Shown: positions 1 to 11,021, counted from the stretch's first letter. The stretch: 64,000 nt of DNA from Dissophora ornata (GCA_025201705.1 MU616588.1:29267-93266); one strand, 5' to 3'. Notes: generated from the sequence alone by a model not told the origin. Translations and numbers: made by a program.

Positions 1-539
1 AGAAGCAGGAGGAGGAGTTTTGTGCAATACGCGCCGGATATGCGAATCATGTCCTCGGGCAAGAATTAGCCCAGCACACTTGCTGTTCGCTGCGTTTCTC
101 AAAAACTTTATCGGTTTCATTTTTTTGTTCCTGAACAATTATGTATATGCGAGCGAGGGCTGAGAACCAACATTCCTTCCAATAGTGCGACTCCTCCTAC
201 GCGTCAACAAGCCGCTTTCTTGGCAAATACAACATATTTGGCGATGTCAGTGGTGATCAGAGAGGAACCAAAGCTAGGATATATCCATGTTATCGTTCCT
301 GACCCAACTTGAAGAGTATTTGAGTATTCTGTAAGACGTTTGGGTCTGTCAACGCGTGTTATCCTTTGAAAGGGTTGCCTCGCTACAGGTGCATCGCAGT
401 CCCAATATTAAACTATCCCCATAAGGCATTCGGGCTTGAGTCCAATGACGGCGCAGCCACTATTAGAGGGATAGCGTTGAATAATGTAACAAACTGGATT
501 TGCTGGAGTCTGGTAGAGGAAATCCGACTAAACGCGACA

Positions 540-1800
540 ATCGCGACCGGTCATAGCTTTGAGGGCTGCGATGTTCTTGGGATCGCTGGTGAAGATGTGC
601 ACCCCTACATCCAGACCTGAGCCGACAAACACACGGGTTTCTAAAGAACGCTAATGTTCAATAACGCGCTGCTCCCATAGAGTTACGACGCAGACACTAA
701 AACATGGTACCCAACGCCTGGAGCCTTTGCTCAGCGTGGCCTTCCAGAGCCTGACTATGTTGACTATCGGTTAGATGTGATCGTCTCAAGGGGCAAGACC
801 CAGAGCAAATGCAGCGTTGACATCTGTGGCTCATGGGCTGTCGTTGCCTCGTCTCTGACTGGGACTTTCATGGACAAGGCTTTGTTTCTGAAGAATCTCT
901 GTGTCGCCACCCCTAAGTCGGATTCTAAACACACTGGCTCTGAAGTATATCTGGGGCCAAGACGACAGATTCTGGTTACTGAGAGCAAGGTGTAACGGGC
1001 ACGCAGGCGTGAGCTCCACCCGCAACGCGACCTTGGTTGTACCAACCACAAATGTTGAAGCTCTATCCTTTGAGCCCATTGTACTGCAAATAATTTTCTT
1101 AGATCTCATCAACATGGCCATCAATGATCGCATGGCCCAATACACAGAGGGGTTTTAAATGGACTATAATCTGACTGCCCTGGATCAGTCGATGACCCAC
1201 CCTTGGTCGGGTGATGCTTCCAAGGCCATTCTACTGACGGACGGCCAGTGTGGCTCTGCTCGCGGTATGGCTAGTGAGCTGCTTGCGAGTAAGCATGGGG
1301 TTGAGGCGGTAGCGGTGGGTGGGCATACTCGCAAAGGTTGTTATGTTCTCATTTGCTTGTACAGGACGTCATTGTAGATGCATTCGAGACGTTCAAAATT
1401 CAGCCCAATCAGCTCAATCAGCCCAATGGCACGACTGCCGTGATGAACATGAGGTTCAGCCCACAATGACACAGTTGCCGTAATGAACACATCCAACAAT
1501 GTGAATCGAGAGGTGTACGATCGTGCGCATTATGTTGCGGCTCGCCGGCTGGACTNNNNNNNNNNNNNNNNNNNNNNNNNNNNNNNNNNNNNNNNNNNNN
1601 NNNNNNNNNNNNNNNNNNNNNNNNNNNNNNNNNNNNNNNNNNNNNNNNNNNNNNNNNNNNNNNNNNNNNNNNNNNNNNNNNNNNNTACGCCGGATACAGC
1701 TAGAAACCACGATCAGCTATGGGGCGCCATGGCGGAGACAGCATGGGCTGGAGACCAGGCTTGGTCAGGGGCTATGTATAGACTTATGAAAAAACAGAGC
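540..1800 (+). pseudogene. Decayed S41 (tail-specific protease-like) peptidase copy
   Basis: Translations in several frames match the intact S41 peptidase at 12.7-15.2 kb in the same order. A segment near 565-610 resembles its CQVLTIDG region. The segment near 690-740 reads YDADTKTWYPTPG against FNADTKEWTLNPG. Residues near 1230-1320 read LLTDGQCGSARGMASEL against IMTDGACGSACGMSLNR, the nucleophile region. After the N gap, TARNHDQLWGAMAE matches TARHHEVLWEIVAN. Stops interrupt the matching path near 618-665 and the frame shifts several times, so this is not a working gene. It is far more diverged than the TIP30 duplicate pair, so it may come from an older duplication. An annotator might mistake the 1159-1377 ORF for a small gene. 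Confidence 0.65.
1556..1685. other. Assembly gap (130 N)
   Basis: A run of N falls inside the S41 relic. The matching S41 segments before and after it are co-linear, so the gap probably does not hide a rearrangement, although its true length is unknown. Confidence 0.98.
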
Positions 1801-2528
1801 ATTCAATATGGAGCAGAATACGTACAGTGCATGGCGCCTTGTTGCGGCCCCTGTCCCTGTGTTTTGAGTTGGCTAGAAATGCCTGTCTAGAAAAAATATG
1901 GAATGATGGCCGTAGCAGCCAATCAGAGGGCACTGGAAACATCTTGGTTTGTCTCGAGCGGGAAAGCGACCAACAGGAGGCGCGTCGACATGTTCCGCCC
2001 GCACTGTGCGGGAGGACTCAAGTGTGCAGAGTGTACGTGTGCCCGGTTCCTGTTTGTCCGGCGTGCTCCCTCGCTCCCTCGCTCTCTCTCGAGACAACGA
2101 CATGGCCGACGCATTGCAAAGACAGTTGTAATACATGGACAGTAGTAGTACAGTACTGCATATGTGAACGTCGTCAAAGCACGAGAGTGAAGGCCAACCC
2201 ACCAATGGCGTGAATACAACCCTGTGTGGCCATCTTGCCCAAGCGTGCCGCTCGACAATGTTATGTCGGATAAAGTTGTCTTATCAGGTCCGCCTCGATC
2301 AAGTCTAGGTCCCACAATGGAGTGGATGGTTGTCGCTCTCCCGTACACACATCTTGTCGATTTGGGCTCCGCGCTGCCACATTCCCTGTAGCTCGTTTCT
2401 TTTGTCGACTTTCTCCTGTTCCTTTTCGCTTTTCTTTTCTTTCTTTCTTCTCTTTCCCTCTTCTCTTCACTTCTTTCCCTCACACCACCCCCACCCTCAC
2501 ACCTCCTCCTCCTTCACCGACCACAGAA
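1801..2528. promoter_or_regulatory. Intergenic region and DHCR7 5' leader
   Basis: I see no gene here. The last 130 nt before the DHCR7 start are strongly pyrimidine-rich (about 2395-2520), as in many fungal leaders. ORFs that cross this stretch are low complexity (Ser/Pro/Phe or Lys/Arg rich) and reflect only that base bias. Confidence 0.5.
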
Positions 2529-4473
2529 ATGGCAGTGCAGCAGAGGAAAGCCCTGGCCCAGGATGTCAAGGCCGAGAAGAATGTCGATGCCCAGGTTGGC
2601 AAGACCTGGGGTCGCGATCGAGGTAATAGCCTGACCATCTCCTAATCATCAGCACCCAGGTTCTGTACACCAGGAATATCGAAGGCAGAACGCAGACAAC
2701 AGCGGCAGCAACAGCAGGACAGGATCAGTTTTGCTTGCCATTCATCATCTGTGATGGGCAAGCATCACAGGCGGCCCATCGCAGGCAGTGCACAGAACAC
2801 AATAACCGTTGCGCTGGCTTTGTTGGCTTTTCTGCCCTGCATTTTTGTTTGTCCAATCATTGCAGTCGTTCGCAGCGTCACCAATGAAGCTGTACCGCCC
2901 ATACTAAAGCCTTTTCGCCTTTGGCTTCCTCTTTCTGTACTTAGATGTCTCCTTCGGCACCATCTTGATCTCGCTCGGAATCCTGGTCATGTCCCCTCTT
3001 TGGGTTCTTTACACTTACATCTCTTGCAACGGCTACTCCTGCGCCATGTCCGCCCCGGCCCTCGAGGTCTACAATGCGTCCAACCACCTCGAGGCCCTTA
3101 CCACCCTCTTGATCCGCGAGTTGCCAAAGTTCTCGCCCTATGCCATCCGCATCGCCTTCACCTGGTTGATCTTCCAAGCTGCTCTCTACGCGTTCTTGCC
3201 TGCCACCATCGGATATGGTCAGCGCACCCCTGCCGGTCATCTTCTCCCGTACAAGGTATGCATCTAGAAACCAAAAGAGCCCCTTTTTTTCCAACAGCCC
3301 AGAAAGACAATCAGACAGTCGCTAACTACGCCAACCGCACTCCCATACGTCTTCTCTATCCACTCTAGGTCAATGGGTTGTTGGCCTGGACTATTTCCCA
3401 CGCTATTTACGCCGCTGGTGGTCTTTACTTTGGCTGGTGGAACTTGGCCATTATCCAGGAGAACTGGGGTGGTCTCTTGATCGCAGCCAACATCTACGGA
3501 TACTTCCTGACGTTCTTCTGCTTCATCAAGGCCTACACCTTCCCCTCCCACCCTGCTGACCGCAAGTTCTCGGGATCGTTCATCTACGATCTCCTCATGG
3601 GTATCGAGTTCAACCCCCGTTTCGGAAAGCTCTTTGACTTCAAGCTGTTCCACAACGGTCGTCCTGGAATCGTAGCATGGACGATGATTGACCTGTCCTT
3701 TGCCGCAGCTCAATACCAGCAGCTTGGCTATGTCACCAACTCGATGATTCTCTTGAACATGCTCCACGCCACCTACGTCCTGGACTTTTTCTACAACGAG
3801 GACTGGTACCTCCGCACCATCGACATTGCTCACGACCACTTTGGCTTCTACCTCGCTTGGGGTGATTCTGTCTGGCTGCCCTGGTTGGTGAGTGTTTGTC
3901 TGTTCGCCATGTTGTTGAGATAATGAGATCCTGAGATCCTGGTCTGGATGTTTTCGTTGCACTAACCCCGACGCACTTACTCTTTGACAATCGCAGTACA
4001 CCCTTCAATCCCACTACCTCTTCCGCAACCGCGTCGACTTGACCCCTGTCCAGTTCGCATTCGTCTTTACTGTTGGCTACGTTGGATACTTCATCTTCCG
4101 CTCAGTCAACCACCAGAAGGACATTGTCCGCTCGACCAACGGCGAGTGCATGATCTGGGGCAAGCCCGCCAAGGTTATCCGCACCTCGTTTGTGACATCG
4201 GATGGCAAGACTCACAAGTCGCTCCTTCTCTGCTCCGGCTACTGGGGCATCTCCCGTCACTTCAACTATGTCGGCGATTTGCTGATCTCCCTTGCCATGT
4301 GCATGACCTGCGGCACCAAGCACCTTTTGCCGTACTTTTACATCATCTACATGACCATCCTGCTGCTGCACCGCATCCAGCGCGATCATACCCGCTGCAA
4401 GGGCAAGTATGGCAAGTTCTGGGAGGAGTACGAAAAGGTTGTTCCCTACAAGCTGATCCCTTACATCTATTAG
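2529..4473 (+). CDS. DHCR7: 7-dehydrocholesterol reductase (delta-7 sterol reductase)
   Basis: Four exons (2529-2622, 2945-3255, 3369-3887, 3997-4473) join in frame to 466 residues. The protein is a polytopic ER sterol reductase that uses NADPH to reduce the C7-C8 double bond of the sterol B ring. Diagnostic stretches are [10 protein letters not shown] followed by [16 protein letters not shown], the [10 protein letters not shown] segment, the [18 protein letters not shown] region, [11 protein letters not shown], and the terminal [10 protein letters not shown]. The GIEFNPR...[10 protein letters not shown] block fits DHCR7 better than ERG24 (C14 reductase), which shares only the general fold and the C-terminal signature. 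DHCR7 has been characterised in Mortierella alpina and is not part of standard ergosterol synthesis. The TIP30-like gene follows 314 bp downstream. A broken copy lies inverted at 11.0-11.7 kb, so this is the only working DHCR7 in the window. Confidence 0.93.
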
Positions 4474-4787
4474 AATTAGAAAATAAATATGCTGTTATTA
4501 TTATTTATCGTAATACGGTTTTGTGAACCTGTTTGCATGCACGCTCATGTCTTTCATTCCATCATGATCGATAATATGTCGTCTTTCCAGCTCCCGGAAG
4601 ACAATAGGCTGATCGAAGCTCCCAAGCATGACGCGTTAACGTTCATCAACCCCGCTTTCGATCGCTGTCTGGAACAAGCGGGCAGATTTTTTTTTTCCTT
4701 CAAGCCCGTGCATTCCTCCTTTTCCCCTCCTGTCTTCGCTCATCGTCTCTCCATCTCATCCCCATCCGCGCAGCAACACATCAACCA
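4474..4787. other. DHCR7-TIP30 spacer, present in both duplication arms
   Basis: No gene. The same sequence recurs inverted at about 10.81-11.09 kb, including the segment before the TIP30 start with its T-run near 4687-4696. This shows that non-coding DNA was copied along with the genes. Confidence 0.75.
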
Positions 4788-5576
4788 ATGTCCATTCCAA
4801 AGAACTCGTGCTTGATTCTCGGTGGAACAGGTGCTGTTGGCAAGTGCCTGGTCCGCGACGCTCTCGCCTCCAATGCCTTCACCCGCGTCTTATCACTCGG
4901 CCGCCGGCCTGTCGCCACCAACGACACCTTTACAAACGTTAACGTGCTCGAGCAAAAGACGGTGGACTTTGAAAACATCCCCGCAACATTCCCAGAGTCA
5001 GACCTACCCCAGGTCATCTTTTGCTCCCTTGGTACCACCCGTGCTGCAGCAGGATCGGCGGCAGCCTTTAAAAAAATTGACCAGCAATACGTCCTCGACT
5101 CGGCCCGTTATATTCATGAGAAGGCGCCAAAGGACCCAGAGACAGGACTGTCCAAGGTGCATTTCCTCTACTGCTCGTCCGCTAACTCCAACGCCAACTC
5201 GTTCTCATTGTACCCAAAGACCAAGGGCGAGACGGAGAAAGCGCTTGCTGAGATTGGGTTCGAACGGGTGAGCATCTTCCTCCCCGCATTCTTAAAGGTG
5301 GTCGAGCCACGCGAATCTGGCAGTCGCATAGCCGAGTGGTTTTTGGATAGAGTAGTGCCTCTGCTGGAGTTTGTGTCCGAAAGGTCGACGACTGTCAGTG
5401 TTGCAACCGTAGGCAAGAGCATGCGAATCGTTGGCTCCAGCGACAACGTCGAGGTCGAAGGTGTTACGCCCAAGAAGGTGGAGGTGAACCCCGTCTCCAA
5501 GACTACGGTGGCGTTCTATAGCAATGCAGACATCCACGACATTGCGCAGAACCATGAAGCGTCCTCCAAGCTATAG
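4788..5576 (+). CDS. TIP30/HTATIP2-like NAD(P)-binding protein, copy 1
   Basis: Intronless ORF of 262 residues starting MSIPKNS. It carries the Rossmann glycine motif GGTGAVGK (residues 12-19), then LGRRPV, FCSLGTTRAAAGS and a YPKTKGE segment that supplies the YxxxK pair of extended short-chain dehydrogenases. These features fit the TIP30/CC3 family, whose fungal member FMP52 is a mitochondrial outer-membrane protein. The substrate is unknown. The inverted copy at 10.0-10.8 kb has the same length with 16 substitutions by eye and no frame break, so both copies appear functional or only recently released from selection. Confidence 0.85.
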   Translation: MSIPKNSCLILGGTGAVGKCLVRDALASNAFTRVLSLGRRPVATNDTFTNVNVLEQKTVDFENIPATFPESDLPQVIFCSLGTTRAAAGSAAAFKKIDQQYVLDSARYIHEKAPKDPETGLSKVHFLYCSSANSNANSFSLYPKTKGETEKALAEIGFERVSIFLPAFLKVVEPRESGSRIAEWFLDRVVPLLEFVSERSTTVSVATVGKSMRIVGSSDNVEVEGVTPKKVEVNPVSKTTVAFYSNADIHDIAQNHEASSKL

Positions 5577-5719
5577 ACTGAATAAACCCCATAATATTTC
5601 CAAGCTGACCGGATAAGCATTTGTATGGCGACAGTGCAGCTCGGCCGAGCTCTTCCCACAGACGGGTCCGTACCATATTTGTAGGGCAACTTTACGCAAC
5701 CTACAAATCCTCCCACACC

Positions 5720-5866
5720 ATGACCCCCAGCGACATGAATGAACACCCTGCAGTCACCCGCTTCCGCGAGTATCTGCGCATCAAGACCGTGCAGACTATG
5801 CTGACAGTGCCACCTTCTTGATCCGCCAGGCCGAGGAGATTAGCATATGCCCTATAAAATTGTATG
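5720..5866 (+). pseudogene. Aminoacylase-1 exon 1 relic
   Basis: The start and about 35 codons ([20 protein letters not shown]) match exon 1 of the intact aminoacylase gene at 9692-9847. A short deletion just after KTVQ shifts the frame into a stop at 5819-5821. The rest of the exon (IRQAEEI segment, near 5820-5865) survives in another frame. No later exons follow. This is the inner end of the left duplication arm, next to the SNRNP40 gene's 3' end. Confidence 0.85.
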
Positions 5867-6086
5867 GTGAACAATAGCCACCCCAACGACACGCGACCCA
5901 ACGGTCGAAATTTCGGTCGCGTTTTGATGTAACACAGCCACCCCTGATATTCGTCTTCATTCTGACATTGCAGAAGCATGATGTGTCTGCCACTCTCGTT
6001 CGCTTTGCCCATAATCCGACGAATGGTGAACAGAGATACAAGCTCCAGGCCCGTGTATGTGTAGAATATCCAACGGTGTATTTTAT

Positions 6087-6155
6087 TTACTTGCTTGGGT
6101 TGATTTCGCCCAGGAACATTGTTTTGTCAGTACTACAGGAGACAACTGTAACGTG

Positions 6156-6189
<34 letters not shown>

Positions 6190-7711
6190 AGTGGCAGGAC
6201 AACGTTGGGTGATTAACAATCGCGCGCCGAAACTGTAGCTTAGTCTTACCAATTGGTTCCTTGGGATGAAAATCAACCTCATTGACACAGCCCTTGTGGC
6301 CCGGTAATTTGTACAGAATTTTGCGCGTTAAGGTATCCCAGATAACCATCGTCCGATCCCCTGCACCAACACCGATCATGGAGCCATCTTTGGACCACGC
6401 AGGCCGGATCAGGTTCTTTTCGAACCCATGAGGAGCTCCTTCAAATGTCTTGAGGTGTCTGTTTCCAGTCGCTGAAAATGGCTTAACATCCCAGATCCTA
6501 ACTGTGTTGTCCATGGCATTGGACAAGAGCTGGTTGCCATCCGGTGATAGACTGATGCCAGAAATGGTGTCCATGTGTCCAGCCAGTGAGTATGATACCG
6601 CCTTCTTGCGCATGTCCCACGCTGCGATGTTGTTATCAATTCCACCTGCAAAAACGAGATCGCCAGCGTCTGAGAAGGAGACGGATGTGATCTGATACTG
6701 TGATTCAAAGCTTTCTACGGCAGTCTTGGCCCTGAGATCCCAAATCTAGAGATGCAACACACGTTCAGTAGCTGCGTTAGCGCTATCCATGACTCCGCAT
6801 CGGCACTCACGGAGGGACCACTTAAACATACCTTGACAGTGCCGTCGTCTGATCCGCTGGCAAGCAACTCGGGTCCTCTCCTTGCAGGCGAACAGCTGTT
6901 GACAAACGATGTATGACCCTTGAACCTTTTGATCCTTTCTCCAGTCTGAACATCGAATACGCCGCATGACTTGTCTGTGCTAGCTGTAAAGATCATACTG
7001 TGATGCCGGACAGTTCCGTTATAAAGTGAACATAGGGCTAGTCAGAGGATGCCTGCCAGATCGTCTGCTATACCACGATCTTGTCATAGGCAAGCTCGAT
7101 GTACCTTCCATCTCTTGACCAGTGAAGCTCCAAGATTGCTCCTGTGTGTCCCTTAATGACGCCGTAGTTGATGCAGTCTCCGTATGTGTTCCAAAGATCT
7201 AACGTTGACGAGATGTGTGAGATTCGTTTCTTGGTCGTTCTCGAGATCAATGTGCGAGACAAATATTCCTCTGAGAGTTATGGCAAATGTCAGATAGAGT
7301 CCAAAGCAACTTACAAACGCTCTTTTCGGCTCCGGCAGATGCAATATGTTCACCGGAAGGACTGAATTTGCAGGTGTAGAGCTCTGCAGATTGACCCTGT
7401 AGCTGCATAATTGGGGCCTTCAAGGCAGATGTGCGCTTCACCTGAGATATCGAATACAAAGAAAAGAAGAAAAGTGCGTGGTATGAGATCCTGGTTCTGA
7501 TAAAGAGATGGGTCCTCAAGCACTTTACTGCAGACGAGTAGAGATCGCAGCTCCTGCGAATAAGCAAATGCCATGGTACCGTTTGAATGAGCGCGCCACT
7601 CGCACCCTTTGTCTGGATAGCCACGGCATTGGCTGATGAGGCTACATCATCAGGCTTCTGTCGTTTAACAAGCACGCCCTCTGTGGATGGTGCGTCCTTC
7701 CGTTTGTCCAT
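6087..7711 (-). CDS. SNRNP40: U5 snRNP 40 kDa WD40 protein (Prp8-binding)
   Basis: Six exons (7580-7711, 7315-7441, 7105-7198, 6832-6997, 6250-6745, 6087-6145) give 357 residues, equal to the human protein. Landmarks are LKAPIMQLQGQSAELYTCKF, LWNTYGDCINYG, SMIFTASTDK, KGHTSFVNSCSPARRGPEL, LLSNAMDNTVRIWD, ILYKLPGHKG and the terminal STDKTMFLGE. Seven WD40 blades are expected; the protein sits on Prp8 in the U5 particle of the spliceosome. The last intron (6146-6249) contains 32 consecutive A on the + strand, so the coding strand has a very long T tract before the TACAG acceptor. Reading through that intron gives a false truncated C terminus. The gene lies in the spacer between the two duplication arms and is single copy here. 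Confidence 0.92.
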
Positions 7712-7717
7712 GTTTCC

Positions 7718-7796
7718 AGTAGGTGGGGGTGTCGATGAATGGGCTTGGCTGATGGATGCGATCAACACATTCCACTCATCGACACCCCCACCTACT
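7718..7796. repeat. 21-bp perfect inverted repeat beside the SNRNP40 start
   Basis: Positions 7718-7738 and 7776-7796 are exact reverse complements of 21 nt, separated by 37 nt. The nearer arm ends only 6 nt upstream of the SNRNP40 start codon (minus strand), so the leader could fold into a strong GC-rich hairpin if transcription starts further upstream. Aminoacylase-1 ends at 7900 on the same strand. Confidence 0.9.
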
Positions 7797-7899
7797 TGCA
7801 ATTTTATCGACGTCACCGATTTTTTTTTCCTTACGCGCAAATCATCACTAGTCGATTTATATTTTTTTTTTTGTCTATGAAAAGAAGAACCTCTATGAT

Positions 7900-9847
7900 C
7901 TACTTGATAAGGGTGGCCTCGACTTGCGCGGCGGTGATATCGGAAAGTCGAGTGATCAGCGTTTCGTAAAAGTCGATGCCTTCCAAGAAAGTGTCCTCGT
8001 GCATATATTCATCGTGGTCGTGGAGAAGCAAGGGCGTGTTTTTGAGATAAGAAACACCCAGTGCAGGAATACCGACTTCACGAAGGTAGCGCGAATCCGT
8101 CGCAGCTGTGATACAAACAATAGCGTCCATACAAATTAGAGAGAGCGAGTTTTGGCAAAAACTTGCTACTTGAACATCACTCAAACGATTATTTTTTTTT
8201 ACCTGGGAAGATCTCTGTTTCGTATTCAATGTTCATTCCCTTGCAGGCGTCGCTGAAGACTGTCCACCAAATGTTGGACTCATCAATGGCAGTGAGGGTG
8301 TTGTCAAAGTGTCCGTTCACAAACTCCATGGTCACGCTATGGCCGGAAAGATATAACAAAGCTCAGAAACAAGGATACAATGTATGGTAGGTGACGGATG
8401 GCAAAACACAATGAGAAAAGAAGGTGCGAGTCTTACCCAGGCTGTGAGGCGACGAAGCCCTCGAGCTTGGCCTGGAACTCCTTCATGTCGAAAAAGGGAC
8501 TGACACGAATGTCGAAGCCGCAGGTGGCTTCCATGGGAATCACATTAAATTGGATGCCACTCTACCACACAGCGCAGAATAGGAACAGTGGGGGTTAGAG
8601 ATCATATAAAGAGCAAGAAAGATAGACTCATTCACATCGCCATTATATGGTACCTGCAAGAAGGTCAGGTTGACGGTGGTTACATCTCCAAGAGTGTAAC
8701 GCTTGCCGTCATGGTGCAATCCGACCTCAAGCAGCTTCTCCTGTTCGTTGCGCAGGTTCATAAACTTCTCAATGACCTTGAGCAGTTTGGTTGGTGCAGT
8801 GTCCTTGATGAACTGCGATCCATGGCCAGTAGGTCCCGTCGCGGTCACCTTGATCCACCAGGGCATACGCTCGCCGTAAAAGACCTTCAGAGCATCTTTG
8901 GGTGATGCAATACCCTCGTCAAGAGCAAAGGCAACATTCAGACGCTTGAACTCTTCGTGGTGAACGAGTAATTTCATGCCCTCCACACCTCCGATCTCCT
9001 CGTCTGTGAATCCAGTACATAAATGTACGGGAGGTTGATTAAAGAGGGACGATGTCCATTAAGAGTAAGATTGGTAACAGAGTATGTGAGGCCTGTGAAC
9101 TCGATTCCGTTTAAAGACACAATCTAAGCTAGCTCAAGTGTCATGTACATGTGGTTTCACTACTCTCGTCGGCGGACACAAAAAAAAATAGCAAAAAACT
9201 TGCCTGGGACCCAAGTGAGCTGGATGGTCCGGAGCGGCTTCTTTCCTGCTGCACGGTAGCGGCGAAGGACTTCCAAGTAGCTATGGGACAAATGCACGCA
9301 AATGACAAGCAATACAAAGGGTCGGTAAGTCATGCCAAAGTCAGATCGTACGGGCTCCGTGGTGGATACGCCGCGGGATGCGCAGGCTCTGGGGCCCCAT
9401 ACCTCATTCCGACACACTTCATGTCCTGAGAACCGCGGGCATAGATGCGGCCGTCGACCTTGTTGGCGGCAAAGGCATCCTGGGTCCACTTCTCAGGGAA
9501 GACAGGAACCACATCTGTGTGACTGTTGAGCAACAGCGACGGCAAGCTCGGGTCGGTGCCTTCAAAGGTCATGATCACGGTAGGTTTGTCTGCAACGCAC
9601 TGCCGAATGGAGTAAACTGCAATGAGTACAGTCGAGACGGATGGGGCTCGCTGGAAAAGATCCCTCAACTTGACTTTTGTGTGATGCATACCTCGACAAT
9701 TTTATAGGGCATGCCAATCTCCTCGGCCTGGCGGATCAGGAAGGCGGTACTGCCGGCATAGTCTGGCTTGGGCTGCACGGTCTTGATGCGCAGATACTCG
9801 CGGAAGCGGGTGACTGCAGGGTGTTCATTCATTTCGCTGGGGGTCAT
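7900..9847 (-). CDS. ACY1: Aminoacylase-1 (N-acyl-L-amino-acid amidohydrolase, M20)
   Basis: Seven exons (9692-9847, 9403-9599, 9204-9280, 8654-9003, 8437-8561, 8203-8336, 7900-8105) give 414 residues, close to the 408 of human ACY1. It is a cytosolic zinc metallopeptidase that hydrolyses N-acylated amino acids. M20 metal-site and catalytic segments are present in order: [54 protein letters not shown] and [12 protein letters not shown]. The third intron (9004-9203) begins GCAAGT rather than GT; the frame closes only if this GC-AG intron is used. The N-terminal exon exists again as a relic at 5.7 kb and part of exon 2 as a scrap at 11.8 kb, making this the sole intact copy. Confidence 0.92.
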
Positions 9848-10023
9848 GGTGTGGGAGGATTTGTAGGTTGAGGGAATGAAGAAGAAAGAGGAAAGAAGGT
9901 TGCGTAAAGTTGCGTTACAAATATGGTACGGACCCGTCCGTGGGAGAGCTTGCTCGAGTTACACGGTCGCCATACATATGCTCATTCGATCAGCTTGGAA
10001 ATATTTGGGGTTTATTATTCAGT

Positions 10024-10812
10024 CTACAGCTTGGAGGACGTTTCATGGTTCTGCGCAATGTCGTGGATGTCCGCATTGCTATAGAACACCACCGTAGTCT
10101 TGGAGACGGGGTTCACCTCCACCTTGTTGGGCGTAACACCTTCGACCTCGACGTTGTCGCTGGAGCCAACGAGTCGCATGCTCTTGGCCACGGTTGCAAC
10201 GCTGACAGTCGTCGACCTTTCGGACACAAACTCCAGCAGAGGCACTGCTCTATCCATAAACCACTCGGCTATGCGACTGCCAGATTCGCGTGGCTCGACC
10301 ACCTTTAAGAATGCGGGGAGGAAGATGCTCACCCGTTCGAACCCAATCTCAGCAAGCGCTTTCTCCGTCTCGCCCTTGGTCTTTAGGTACAATAAGAACG
10401 AGTTGGCGTTGGAAGCACCGGACGAACAGTACAGGAAATGCACCTTGGACAGTCCTGTCTCTGGATCCTTTGGCGCCTTCTCATGAATATAACGGGCCGA
10501 GTCGAGGACGTATTGCTGGTCAATTTTTTTAAAGGCTGCCGCCGATCCTGCTGCAGCACGGGTGGTACCAAAAGAGCAAAAGACGACCTGGGGTAGGTCT
10601 GACTCTGGGAATGTTGCGGGGATGTTTTCAAAGTCCACCGTCTTTTGCTCGAGCACGCCAACGTTTGTAAAGGTGTCGTTGGTGGCAACAGGCCGGCGGC
10701 CGAGCGATAAGACGCGGGTGAAGGCATTGGAGGCGAGAGCGTCGCGGACCAGGCACTTGCCAACAGCACCTGTTCCACCGAAAATCAAGCACGAGCTCTT
10801 TGGAATGGACAT
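10024..10812 (-). CDS. TIP30/HTATIP2-like NAD(P)-binding protein, copy 2
   Basis: Intronless, 262 residues, inverted duplicate of the gene at 4788. The start is taken at MSIPKSS because copy 1 starts there; the frame is open a further 40 codons upstream, but that matches non-coding sequence in copy 1. The GGTGAVGK nucleotide motif and the tyrosine and lysine of YLKTKGE are kept. Clustered changes relative to copy 1 lie around residues 126-142 (SANSNANSFSLYPKT becomes SGASNANSFLLYLKT), next to the presumed active site. Role and substrate are unknown. Confidence 0.85.
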   Translation of the reverse strand: MSIPKSSCLIFGGTGAVGKCLVRDALASNAFTRVLSLGRRPVATNDTFTNVGVLEQKTVDFENIPATFPESDLPQVVFCSFGTTRAAAGSAAAFKKIDQQYVLDSARYIHEKAPKDPETGLSKVHFLYCSSGASNANSFLLYLKTKGETEKALAEIGFERVSIFLPAFLKVVEPRESGSRIAEWFMDRAVPLLEFVSERSTTVSVATVAKSMRLVGSSDNVEVEGVTPNKVEVNPVSKTTVVFYSNADIHDIAQNHETSSKL

Positions 10813-11021
10813 TGGTTGATGTGTTGCTGCGCGGATGGGGATGAGATGGAGAGACGATGAGCGAAGACAGGAGGGGAAAAGGAGGAATGCACGGGCTTGA
10901 AGAAAAAAAATCTGTCCGTTTGTTCCAGACAACGATCGAAAGCGGGTGGATGAACGTTAACGCGTCATGCTTGGGAGCTTTGATCAGCTTACATGTCGTC
11001 TTTCCAGCTCCCGGAAGACAA

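Noticed and set aside
1483..1890. ORF spanning the N gap
   Set aside because: Its frame continuity depends on the arbitrary gap length; the real signal is a decayed S41 peptidase.
2529..4473. ERG24 (C14 sterol reductase) as the identity
   Set aside because: The C-terminal signature is shared, but the GIEFNPR and [10 protein letters not shown] blocks and the [10 protein letters not shown] region fit DHCR7.
6188..6613. ORF suggesting a truncated SNRNP40 with a novel C terminus
   Set aside because: The extra residues after HPKEPI are intron read-through; a terminal exon (6087-6145) restores the family C terminus in frame.
10813..10932. 40-residue N-terminal extension of TIP30 copy 2
   Set aside because: The matching bases in copy 1 are non-coding leader without an equivalent frame, so the shared MSIPK start is used.
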